From Paraburkholderia sp. Ac-20340 (GTDB lineage: Bacteria > Pseudomonadota > Gammaproteobacteria > Burkholderiales > Burkholderiaceae): a DNA stretch of 64,000 nt. Shown in pieces: positions 35,452-43,626 of the stretch; position 1 is the stretch's first letter; each line of letters starts with the position of its first letter. Location: positions 388,534-452,533 of the forward strand of contig NZ_JAAGPR010000004.1 of assembly GCF_017104965.1 (NCBI RefSeq), written 5' to 3'. Both the position numbers and the translations under genes were made by a program. Under the pieces are notes generated by a model. It ran no database searches. It had not been told where the DNA came from and saw only the letters and a program-made list of their open reading frames with translations.

Positions 35452-36801
35452 GTGGACCATCATCGGGATGAGCGCCGGAACGCGGATGCAGTGGGACGAA
35501 CACCAAGGATCGCGGCTTTTTCAAGCTGGCTGGGCAGCGCGCTCGAATACTACGATTTCTTTATCTACGGCACGGCGGCGGCGCTGGTTTTCGGCAAGCT
35601 GTTCTTTCCGGTCGCCGACCCGAAAGTATCGGCTGTCGCGGCGTTCGCGACCTTCGGCGTCGGCTATATCGCGCGGCCCGTCGGGGCGTTCTTCATGGGC
35701 CATATCGGCGACCGCTTCGGCCGCAAGCAGATCCTCATGCTGACGCTGCTCATGATGGGCGTGTCGACTTTCCTGATCGGCGTGCTGCCGACTTACGCAC
35801 AGGCTGGCATCGTCGCGCCGGTCCTGCTCGTGTGCCTGCGACTGTTGCAGGGACTTTCGGCGTCGGGCGAGCAGGCCGGCGCCGCGTCGCTCACGCTCGA
35901 ACATGCGCCCGCCAACCGCCGTGGTTTCGTAAGCAGCTTCGCCTTGAGCGGAGCATCGATGGGCTTCGTGCTGGCCACGCTCGTGTTTCTGCCGATCGCC
36001 GCATTGCCCGACGAGCAGCTTTACGCATGGGGCTGGCGCATTCCGTTTCTGCTGAGCGTGGTGGTCATCGGCGTGGGTCTGTGGGTGCGCCGTGGCTTGC
36101 CGGAAACACCGGTATTCACCGAGGAAACGAGCCACGGCGGAACTGCCGGTGCGCCGGTGGCCGAACTCTTCCGAACCCAGGGCACGGATGTATTTCGCCT
36201 CGTGCTGGCCGCGCTCTATTCGGTGACGGCGAGCATTTTCAGCATCTTCGTGCTCTCGTATGCGGTCAACACGATGCACGTGCCGCGCACCCGCATGCTG
36301 ACGCTGCTCGTGGCGATCAATGTCGTCAGCCTCGCGCTCGTACCCATGTGGGGCTGGCTCTCCGATCGCATTGGCCGGCGGCCGGTGTTCATCACGGGCG
36401 CGGTAGGCGGCGCGATCTTTATCTGGCCCACCTTATGGGCGATTTCGCGCGCCGATGTGACGCTGATCTGCGTATTCGGCTTTATCGTGCTCAGCGTGTT
36501 TTATAGCGCGTCGAACGCCGTGTGGCCTTCTTTTTCAGGCGAAATGTTTGCGACGCGCGTGCGGCTTTCGGGTGTCGCGATCGGCTCGCAGATTGGCATC
36601 ACGCTTGGCGGCGCAGCTCCCGCGCTCAGCGCTGCGTTGCTGAAGGATGGCCCGGACGGCTGGATGCCCGTGGCGACACTGGTGAGCGTCGCGGGCCTGA
36701 TTGCCGCGGCCGCCGCATGGAGTGCGCGCGAAACCTTCGACGTTCCGCTCGATCGGCTGGGAGAAAACCGCAGCACGCAGGTGCATTCCGCACCGACCTG
36801 A
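35452..36801 (+). CDS. MHS-type MFS metabolite:proton symporter
   Basis: 449 aa, GTG start at 35452 with GGAG 8 bases upstream. Metabolite:H+ symporter features are SWLGSALEYYDFFIYGTAAA in helix 1, GHIGDRFGRKQILMLTLLMM in loop 2-3, and LRLLQGLSASGEQAGAASLT in helix 4-5. About 12 helices. The family imports organic acids and aromatic acids such as shikimate or protocatechuate, and dicarboxylates. Placed between the TetR operator and a carboxylesterase, it may take up an aglycone-derived acid or the glycoside itself. The C-terminal tail is hydrophilic. Confidence 0.87.
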   Translation: MDHHRDERRNADAVGRTPRIAAFSSWLGSALEYYDFFIYGTAAALVFGKLFFPVADPKVSAVAAFATFGVGYIARPVGAFFMGHIGDRFGRKQILMLTLLMMGVSTFLIGVLPTYAQAGIVAPVLLVCLRLLQGLSASGEQAGAASLTLEHAPANRRGFVSSFALSGASMGFVLATLVFLPIAALPDEQLYAWGWRIPFLLSVVVIGVGLWVRRGLPETPVFTEETSHGGTAGAPVAELFRTQGTDVFRLVLAALYSVTASIFSIFVLSYAVNTMHVPRTRMLTLLVAINVVSLALVPMWGWLSDRIGRRPVFITGAVGGAIFIWPTLWAISRADVTLICVFGFIVLSVFYSASNAVWPSFSGEMFATRVRLSGVAIGSQIGITLGGAAPALSAALLKDGPDGWMPVATLVSVAGLIAAAAAWSARETFDVPLDRLGENRSTQVHSAPT

Positions 36802-36951
36802 CCGACGCAGCGCGCTTAGTCGCGCCGAGTTGCAAATACCTCTTTCCCAGCGGCACACAACCCATTGCAGTACGCGAGATGCGCTTCCTGAACCGGACCA
36901 GCGCAGGCTTCTGGCCGCCTTTTAAATCTATTCAAACGAGGACATTGCCAA

Positions 36952-38496
36952 TTGACTCTCTCCATGCCTGACTCCATGTGTGCGCAATCGAGCGGCGCGT
37001 ATCCCATTACGGTCGATGGCGGCACGATTGCGGGAATCGTCGATAAGGATCGCTCGCTGATCGAATATCGCGCCATTCCTTTTGCTGCGCCGCCCGTCGG
37101 TGAATTGCGCTGGCGCGCCCCGCAACCGGTCGTGCCGTGGGACGGTGTGCGCGTGTGCGATCGCTTTGCGCCGATGTGCGCGCAGCCCGAACGCCCCGCG
37201 CGCTCGGTCTTCCTCGAATACGCAGGCGAGCAGCGAACCAGCGAGGATTGTCTTTACCTCAACGTGTTTGCGCCGCTCGACCGGCCCGCAGAAAAATTGC
37301 CCGTGATGGTCTGGATTCACGGCGGTGCGTTTCAGGTGGGCTCGAGTACGAATGCCACCTTCGTGCGCGGCGATCTTACGCGGCATGGCGTGATCCTCGT
37401 CACGGTCAATTACCGCGTGAATGCCTTTGGCTTTCTCTCACATCCCGAATTGACCGCCGAATCGGAGCATAAAGCCTCGGGCAATTACGGACTGATGGAT
37501 CAGATCGCGGCGCTTGCGTGGGTACGCAGGACTATCGCAGCATTCGGCGGCGATGCAGACGCGGTGACGGTTTTTGGTCAGTCGGCAGGAGGCGCGAGTA
37601 TTGCGAATCTGATGGCGTCGCCGCTGGCAAACGGTCTGTTTCATCGGGCGATTATTCAAAGCGTCGCCTTCATGCCGATGATGCCGCTTGCGCAGGCCGA
37701 GCAGCAGGGCGTCGACTTCATGAAGCGCGCGGGCGCCGCGTCGATTGCCGAATTGCGCGCCCGGCCCGCCAGTCAGATCGTCGGACTTGCGAAGGCGACA
37801 TTGCCGTTGATCTGGCCTTCGGTCGACGGATACGTGATGCCTGAATCCGCCGAAGCTTCTTTCGCGGCCCAGCGGCAGATGCGCATGCCCGTGCTGACTG
37901 GCTGGACGCGTGACGAAGGCACGGTGTTTCCCGCCTACGAGGAAGCGGGCGCATTGCGCGAGGCGTTGCGTGCACGCTTTGGTTCGCGGCTGGCCGAAGC
38001 CTTGCACCATTACCCCGCCGCCGACGCTACGCAGGCGCGCGATTCCGCAAAGCGCATCAATGGCGATGCGCTCGCGGGTGCGGGCGTATGGAAGGCCGCG
38101 TGCGCGCACGCGCAGGGCGGCAATCCGGTTTGGCTCTATCACTTCGAACACGAGCAGCCGTTCCACGGCGGTCAGGCCTATGCGGAGAGCGACCCTGCAG
38201 CGGCGCTCGGGGTCTTTCACAGTGCCGATTATCCCTATGTATTCGGAACGCTCAAAGAGCTCACGCGGGCGTGGACGCCGGCTGATGAGGTGGTGCGCGA
38301 CGTGATGCAGCGCTACTGGGTCAGTTTCGCGCGAAGCGGCCATCCGCATGTCGATGGCCTGCCCGCATGGCCGTGTTTCGATGCGGATGGGGACGCCACG
38401 ATGCGCCTTGGCGCTGTACCCCACATGGATTCGATTCCGCGTCTCGATGCACTACGTTTTCTCTGCGCAGAAAACATGATCGGCAATTTCCTCTAA
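36952..38496 (+). CDS. Type-B carboxylesterase/lipase (alpha/beta hydrolase)
   Basis: 514 aa. Start taken at TTG 36952 (MTLSMPDSMC); ATG 36964 is an alternative. The catalytic Ser is in VFGQSAGGASIANL (S211), Glu in TRDEGTVFPAYEE, His in GVFHSADYPYVFG; the oxyanion hole is in VWIHGGAFQVG. The SEDCLYLNVFAPLDRP stretch is diagnostic for the type-B family. No signal peptide, so cytoplasmic. Such enzymes hydrolyse esters of aromatic or acyl groups; in this island it may remove acyl decorations from a plant glycoside. Follows the permease by 150 bases on the same strand. Confidence 0.88.
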   Translation: MTLSMPDSMCAQSSGAYPITVDGGTIAGIVDKDRSLIEYRAIPFAAPPVGELRWRAPQPVVPWDGVRVCDRFAPMCAQPERPARSVFLEYAGEQRTSEDCLYLNVFAPLDRPAEKLPVMVWIHGGAFQVGSSTNATFVRGDLTRHGVILVTVNYRVNAFGFLSHPELTAESEHKASGNYGLMDQIAALAWVRRTIAAFGGDADAVTVFGQSAGGASIANLMASPLANGLFHRAIIQSVAFMPMMPLAQAEQQGVDFMKRAGAASIAELRARPASQIVGLAKATLPLIWPSVDGYVMPESAEASFAAQRQMRMPVLTGWTRDEGTVFPAYEEAGALREALRARFGSRLAEALHHYPAADATQARDSAKRINGDALAGAGVWKAACAHAQGGNPVWLYHFEHEQPFHGGQAYAESDPAAALGVFHSADYPYVFGTLKELTRAWTPADEVVRDVMQRYWVSFARSGHPHVDGLPAWPCFDADGDATMRLGAVPHMDSIPRLDALRFLCAENMIGNFL

Positions 38497-38607
38497 ATGC
38501 TGTAAAAGCTGGCGGTGCAGATGCACCTCCAGCCCGAAGTCCAATCAATCGCCAATCTTTAACTAAGGATTGCGAATAAAAATTAAAGAGGCAATGGAGA
38601 TCGAATC

Positions 38608-39693
38608 GTGGACAAAAAGCAACTCTTCAGGCTGGCAACGGCAGGTGTGCTGGCATCGTCCGGGTGTCATGCCGCATTCGCACAATCGTCGATACAGATG
38701 TTTGGCATTATCGATTCTGGATTGACCTACGTGACGAATGTTGGCGGTCATTCGAAAGTCGCGGCGACGGACGGCATTCAGCGCAACAATTTCTGGGGCA
38801 TTCAGGGAGCGGAAGATCTGGGCGGCGGCACACAGGCGATTTTCCGGCTGGAGAATTATTTCGCGCTGAATACAGGCGCAATTGCGGGCAGCGCGTTCTT
38901 CACCGATACCTATGTGGGTTTGCGCGACAAACGCCTCGGACAATTGAGTTTTGGCCGGCAATATGATTTCGGCTCGAATCTCGTGCGCTATATTGCCTGT
39001 CTCGAGTGCGGCGTGTATAGCGTGCAGAACGCGGATCTCGATCGCGCTGCCGGCGATCATCTGAGCAACACGATCCAGTACAAGAGCCCGAATTTTGCGG
39101 GCTTTACGTTGGGCGCAATGTATGGATTCGGCCAGAACGCGACGGGGTCGAGCAATCTCGGCCGCTCGTACAGTCTGCTCGCGCAGTACGAAAACGGTCC
39201 GTTCAGCAGCGCGCTGATCACCACCAACATTAACGGCTCGCCGGTGTCGACCGCAACGATTGGCGCTGCGGAATTTCTGGGCGTGGACACCACGAAAACG
39301 TCCACGATCTATGCCGATCAACGCCGTATTTTTGGCGCGGGCGCTTCGTATCGATTCGGCGCGTTGACTGCAATGGCGATGTACACCAACACGCACTTCA
39401 CCTTGCAGTCCCAGCATGCAACGGACCAGGTCGTGCGGGCGGGCGTGACGTGGCTCGCGCGGCCCGACGTGTTGTTTTCGGTGATGGAAACCTTCGATCG
39501 CCTCGACGACGATCGCTGGTATTCCTCGTATGCCAGCGCGACGTATCTGCTTTCGAAGCGCACGCGCGTTTATACCGACCTTGCTTTCCAGAAAGCCAGC
39601 GGGCAGGGCGCTGTGGCTTCGATCTATCAGATCGGGCGCTCTTCGACGACTTCGCAGGGACTGGTTCGTATCGGCATGGTGCACACGTTTTGA
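38608..39693 (+). CDS. Outer-membrane trimeric porin, paralogue 4
   Basis: 361 aa, GTG start at 38608 with GGAG upstream; the ATG at 38594 is out of frame. Signal peptide MDKKQLFRLATAGVLASSGC with likely cleavage after AAFA, then QSSIQMFGIIDSGLTYVT (here MFG instead of the usual LYG). Conserved NFWGIQGAEDLGGGTQAIFR and a terminal GMVHTF with final Phe. GC content and codon use are somewhat lower than in the other porins, as are its upstream 100 bases. It belongs to the esterase/permease side of the island. Confidence 0.93.
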   Translation: MDKKQLFRLATAGVLASSGCHAAFAQSSIQMFGIIDSGLTYVTNVGGHSKVAATDGIQRNNFWGIQGAEDLGGGTQAIFRLENYFALNTGAIAGSAFFTDTYVGLRDKRLGQLSFGRQYDFGSNLVRYIACLECGVYSVQNADLDRAAGDHLSNTIQYKSPNFAGFTLGAMYGFGQNATGSSNLGRSYSLLAQYENGPFSSALITTNINGSPVSTATIGAAEFLGVDTTKTSTIYADQRRIFGAGASYRFGALTAMAMYTNTHFTLQSQHATDQVVRAGVTWLARPDVLFSVMETFDRLDDDRWYSSYASATYLLSKRTRVYTDLAFQKASGQGAVASIYQIGRSSTTSQGLVRIGMVHTF

Positions 39694-39790
39694 GTGGCGG
39701 CGCTGGTCACGGCGGTGCCGTCCGTCGCCAGCGCCTGTCGAAAGCCCGTTGCCGTGCACTGCGCGGGAACGGGCGAAGGTAACACTGCGA

Positions 39791-41803
39791 TCAGTACGAC
39801 AATCCGTACCCGAACGCGTACAAAGGATGCTGCGTATCGTGAGGAACATCCTCGCGTTGCGCGACGACTTCATCCATCGACGAAGGCAGTTCGAATGGCA
39901 AATGCCCTTCGGGTTTCGCCTTGCCGGTTAGTACATCGAACAATGCCGTATCGCTAATACCGAAGTTGGCGAGAATGGCGGTCGCCTTGTCCTGCACGTT
40001 CGTGAGAATCGCCGGTCGATCCATATACACGCTGACGATGGACTTCGGCGCCAGCGCGGCCTGTTTGATGGCTTCGTAATCGGCGCTGCCGTCCTTGAAC
40101 GCGAGACTGCCTTCGTGCTGCATCGAGCCGAACAGATAGGTCGGATGCAGCGTTTCATAAGGCGTACTCACGCGGACAATTGCGACATCGGCGTCCTGCG
40201 GATTACTGACCACGGTGTAGCCGTATTGCTGCGCGACAGTCGAATCGATGCCGTATAACCAGACCTTTTTGCCGGTTGCGCTCATCGGCAGATAATTGCC
40301 GGTGTTTTGCAGCAGCACCAGCGAGCGCCGTTGCGCGTCGAGTGCCTGCGCCTGGAACGAAGCATTGCCCACGATCGAGCTGGCGGCGTCTGCATCCACA
40401 TAAGGATGATCGAATAGTCCTTGCTGGAACTTCTGCAGCAGCACGCGATAAGCCGATTCGCTCAAACGGCTTTCGCTAAGCAAGCCTTCTTTGACGGCCT
40501 CGATGAGAAATGACGGATCGCCTTCGCCGCCGAACTGGTCGATGCCGGCATTCGTGGCTCTCACGAAACGTTGCAGCCGCGTGGCGGTTTCCATACCCCA
40601 CGGCGTCCCGAATCCGACGAACGAAGGCGCACCGGAGGAAACCCCATTGAGGCAGTTCGAATCGCAATCCGAGGCGATGCCCCAGTCCGAGACGATCACG
40701 CCCTGAAAGCCATATTTGCCGCGCAGCAGATCGGTCAGCAACGGTTTGTCGAAGGCGCCGCCCACCTGTTCTAGTGTGATGCCGTCGATCGTCACCGCTG
40801 AATCGGGTTCGGAATAAGTTGGCATGACCGAGCCGACCTGAGCCGCGAAGGCGCCTTCGAACGGTTTCAGATGATACGCAAAGTTATTGCCGGGATAGGT
40901 TGCATAGCGCCCGTAGTAATTGTGGCTGTCGTAGCCGTCCTTTTGCGCGCCATAACCGGCCCAATGCTTGACCACCGCAATCACGCTGCGATCGTTGATG
41001 CCGGTCGCGCCGCCCTGAAAGCCTTCGATATAGGCCTGCACCTGGGCTTTGGCGAGATCGGCATCTTCGCCGAAGGTGCCGTTGATACGCGCCCAGCGCG
41101 GCTCCGTCGCCAGATCGGCCTGCGGGGACAGCGCTTCGGTGATACCCACCGCGCGATACTCCTGGCGGACGATATCGCCGAATGTGCGTGTCAGCGTCGC
41201 ATCGCCGATGGCGGCAAAGCCTAGCGTTTCAGGCCATTGGGAGAAGCCGCCGCCGCCCGCGCTGGCCCCGAGTACATACTGGAAATGACTGCGCGGGTCT
41301 GAGCTGATCGAGACCGGAATTGCCAATCGCGACTGCTCGGCCAGCGTCTGGATCTGGTTGTATTGTTGCGCCATGGTGTGTGCGTCGGCGCTCATCCGCG
41401 TGATGAAGGTGTTGATCGCCAGATCGTTGATCTGCGTTTTCAGGCTGGCGAGATCGTAGGCGGAGCCGGTGCCGGCGCCGGTCGTGTCGTCGAGCACCGG
41501 GGCCGTGCCGTGCAGCATCAAGCCCGCCTTTTCGGCTATCGTCAGGCGGTTCGTCAAATCCCGCGCGCGCGTTTCGGCGGGCAATCGCCAGTCTTCATAG
41601 GGATCGAGCTGGCCATTGCGATTCATGTCCTTGAACTGAAAGCCCTCGGCTTTGATGAGCGGTAAGGTGGTGTAGCCGAGATCGCGCTGGGTAACGGTCG
41701 AATCCAGATGGTTGCCCCCGCAAGCATACAGGCCGCCAATCAGTGCCGAAGCGATAGTGACCGGTACAGACAGGCGCAGTACGGGTCGTGAAGCGATACG
41801 CAT
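39791..41803 (-). CDS. Glycoside hydrolase family 3 beta-glycosidase, lipoprotein
   Basis: 670 aa from ATG 41803, with an excellent GGAGG site. Signal sequence MRIASRPVLRLSVPVTIASA ending in a lipobox LYAC (Cys27), so it is a lipid-anchored periplasmic or outer-membrane protein. A DMNRNGQLDPYED calcium-loop-like motif lies near residue 60. The GH3 nucleophile is D373 in GVIVSDWGIASDC, and VVKHWAGYGAQKDGYDSHNY is the other GH3 signature. The C-terminal sandwich ends exactly at LYAFGYGLSY; the usual fibronectin-III-like domain is missing. It releases terminal sugars from oligosaccharides or aryl glycosides before uptake. Confidence 0.9.
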   Translation of the reverse strand: MRIASRPVLRLSVPVTIASALIGGLYACGGNHLDSTVTQRDLGYTTLPLIKAEGFQFKDMNRNGQLDPYEDWRLPAETRARDLTNRLTIAEKAGLMLHGTAPVLDDTTGAGTGSAYDLASLKTQINDLAINTFITRMSADAHTMAQQYNQIQTLAEQSRLAIPVSISSDPRSHFQYVLGASAGGGGFSQWPETLGFAAIGDATLTRTFGDIVRQEYRAVGITEALSPQADLATEPRWARINGTFGEDADLAKAQVQAYIEGFQGGATGINDRSVIAVVKHWAGYGAQKDGYDSHNYYGRYATYPGNNFAYHLKPFEGAFAAQVGSVMPTYSEPDSAVTIDGITLEQVGGAFDKPLLTDLLRGKYGFQGVIVSDWGIASDCDSNCLNGVSSGAPSFVGFGTPWGMETATRLQRFVRATNAGIDQFGGEGDPSFLIEAVKEGLLSESRLSESAYRVLLQKFQQGLFDHPYVDADAASSIVGNASFQAQALDAQRRSLVLLQNTGNYLPMSATGKKVWLYGIDSTVAQQYGYTVVSNPQDADVAIVRVSTPYETLHPTYLFGSMQHEGSLAFKDGSADYEAIKQAALAPKSIVSVYMDRPAILTNVQDKATAILANFGISDTALFDVLTGKAKPEGHLPFELPSSMDEVVAQREDVPHDTQHPLYAFGYGLSY

Positions 41804-41886
41804 TGTTTCCTCCATATATCGAGCGAAATACGCTCGTTTTATTGTTGCGAGAAGCAGGAGGAATGCTAGCGTCAGCCGCCCTGGCG

Positions 41887-41926
41887 GGTTTGACCGCAGG
41901 GTGCAGGATTTGACCGCGTGGAGCAG
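41887..41926. promoter_or_regulatory. Two 20-bp direct repeats, probable AraC-type operator
   Basis: GGTTTGACCGCAGGGTGCAG (41887-41906) is followed at once by a second copy (41907-41926) with 16 of 20 bases identical; the core TTTGACCGC is identical in both. The period of 20 bases is about two helical turns. It sits between the GH3 gene and the divergent AraC gene. Confidence 0.65.
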
Positions 41927-42024
41927 CAGATGTAACGCAATGTAAGGCGTCATGGCAAGACCCTATGGTGCAGGCCAGCACGCGCAAGCATGATCGGCCA
42001 TTCAGGAACTATTCACTGTGATCG

Positions 42025-43122
42025 ATGCGATCGATGTCTGCGCAACCTTTGTCGGGCGCCGCACTGCGCTCCCGTACCGTATCGAATCGCCTTGCCGCCG
42101 ATGTACTGGATGCGGCAGTCGCCGCTGGCGTCGGGCCTGATCTGTTTGCGCAACGTACCGGCATTTCGGCGCGCGATCTCACGGATGTCGATGGCCGTAT
42201 CGATGGCGTCAGACATGCACGGTTCGTCGAATTCATGTGTTCGCTGTCACCGTCGATAGAGTGGCTGGTCGAGCGGCGCTGTGCGCTCTTTCCGCATTTT
42301 CCCGCGCTCGGCAATCTGTGTTTCAACGCGCGGACATTGCGTGATGCCATCGATGCTTTCATGCGATTCAGGCCGATCGTCGGCGAATTCGATTTTCTAT
42401 TTTTCAGGGAAACCGCGGACTGGGTTCAGATCGAATATGTGGCGGAATTCATGCCGCAACATTGCCTGCAGGCGCTCGCCAATTTTCAGGTGCTGGCAAC
42501 GCTGATACGCGCATACGATATGACGGGCACCACGCTGTTTCACGTGTCTCTGACCGGTCGCGCGCCTCGCAACGCACGGCTGCTTGCCGATTATTTCGGT
42601 GCGCCCATTCAATTCGAAGCGAGTGCGAATTGCATGCGTTTCGCGGCTTCGCTGCTCGATCGACCTTTTTCGCATTACAACGCGCCGCTCGCGCCTCATC
42701 TGCTCCAGCAGGCCCAGCAGAAATTGCAGCAATCGCAGCGCGGGTATCGTTTTTCCGCGAGTGTGGAGCAACTCATTACCGCGCTCGTGACCGACCCGGA
42801 TAACGATATGCCCGGCACAGCCTCGTTGCTGGCGAGAGTGTGCGAACGGCTCGAGACGTCGCGCTGGACGCTGCACAGGCGTTTAAGAATCGAAGGATTG
42901 AATTTCGGCGATCTGGAGGCGCGCGTCAAACTCGATCAAGCCTGTCGTCTGCTAGGCGAGACCCAGCGCAGCCTTTCGGAGATCAGCGAAATGCTGGGCT
43001 TTTCTTCGCAGAGCGCTTTCACGCGGTTCTTCCGCAGCCGGCATCAGATGGCGCCTCAGGCTTTTCGGCAGCACCAGCAACAATGGAATGCTGTGTCGTC
43101 CTGCGAGAGCGCGCGGGCGTGA
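42025..43122 (+). CDS. AraC-family transcriptional regulator (arabinose-binding-like sensor)
   Basis: 365 aa from ATG 42025; ATG 42034 (MSAQPLSGAA) is a close alternative and neither has a strong ribosome site. The N-terminal 200 residues resemble the Arabinose_bd domain of OruR/ArgR-like AraC proteins (AGVGPDLFAQRTGISARDL, HCLQALANFQVLATLIRAYD). The C-terminal HTH pair is SLLARVCERLETSRWTLHRR and LSEISEMLGFSSQSAFTRFF. It is divergent from the GH3 gene, with a direct-repeat operator between them, so it probably controls the GH3 enzyme, and perhaps the island, in response to a sugar or glycoside. Confidence 0.88.
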   Translation: MRSMSAQPLSGAALRSRTVSNRLAADVLDAAVAAGVGPDLFAQRTGISARDLTDVDGRIDGVRHARFVEFMCSLSPSIEWLVERRCALFPHFPALGNLCFNARTLRDAIDAFMRFRPIVGEFDFLFFRETADWVQIEYVAEFMPQHCLQALANFQVLATLIRAYDMTGTTLFHVSLTGRAPRNARLLADYFGAPIQFEASANCMRFAASLLDRPFSHYNAPLAPHLLQQAQQKLQQSQRGYRFSASVEQLITALVTDPDNDMPGTASLLARVCERLETSRWTLHRRLRIEGLNFGDLEARVKLDQACRLLGETQRSLSEISEMLGFSSQSAFTRFFRSRHQMAPQAFRQHQQQWNAVSSCESARA

Positions 43123-43626
43123 GTTGTTGCGTGATTCCAGCGGCAATAGCACGATGTTTATGTGCTGTACATCGCATGACTTTTCGTCAAGGCGCGGTAA
43201 TGAAAACAATAACTCTGCGCGCCACGTCAGGATTTAAAGTGTCGTAAAATTCCGCCGAAAAGTTAGAATGGCGATTTGTTGCAAATCAGGATGATGCGCG
43301 CTGTTATTCGTATTGAATATCTGCGCGATGTGAATCATCCGCAATCTCCCATTTTGCATAATATTATTGTCGATCAAGAAAGCTTGATTGACTGTCATGT
43401 CACTGTGCCAATGATGTGAAAAGATGCACGTGGCGTTCGCGTCTTCGTAAAACAGGCCGCTTATGCAATGAATCGCATAAGCGGTCGCATATCGCCTATA
43501 CAACAGAGCGCGCGCCTGAATCGATGTGGAATGACTCACGTTCGATATCTGGAGCGGCGATTCAATAGTAGTAAAAGTCAATGAAACGGGGATAAGAATT
43601 CGTGCTTGCCCCCGAAAAAGGTAAGC
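43123..43626. other. AT-richer intergenic region
   Basis: 504 bases, clearly lower in GC than the surroundings, with a 10-bp inverted repeat (43457-43484). A 150-codon frame on the minus strand (43234-43686) crosses into the next gene and has no ribosome site or family look, so I do not call it. Possible promoter and regulatory region for the macroglobulin gene. Confidence 0.5.
43457..43484. repeat. Perfect 10-bp inverted repeat
   Basis: CCGCTTATGC (43457-43466) and GCATAAGCGG (43475-43484), 8-nt spacer. On the minus strand a TTTT follows closely, so it might be a weak terminator; otherwise an operator. Confidence 0.6.
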
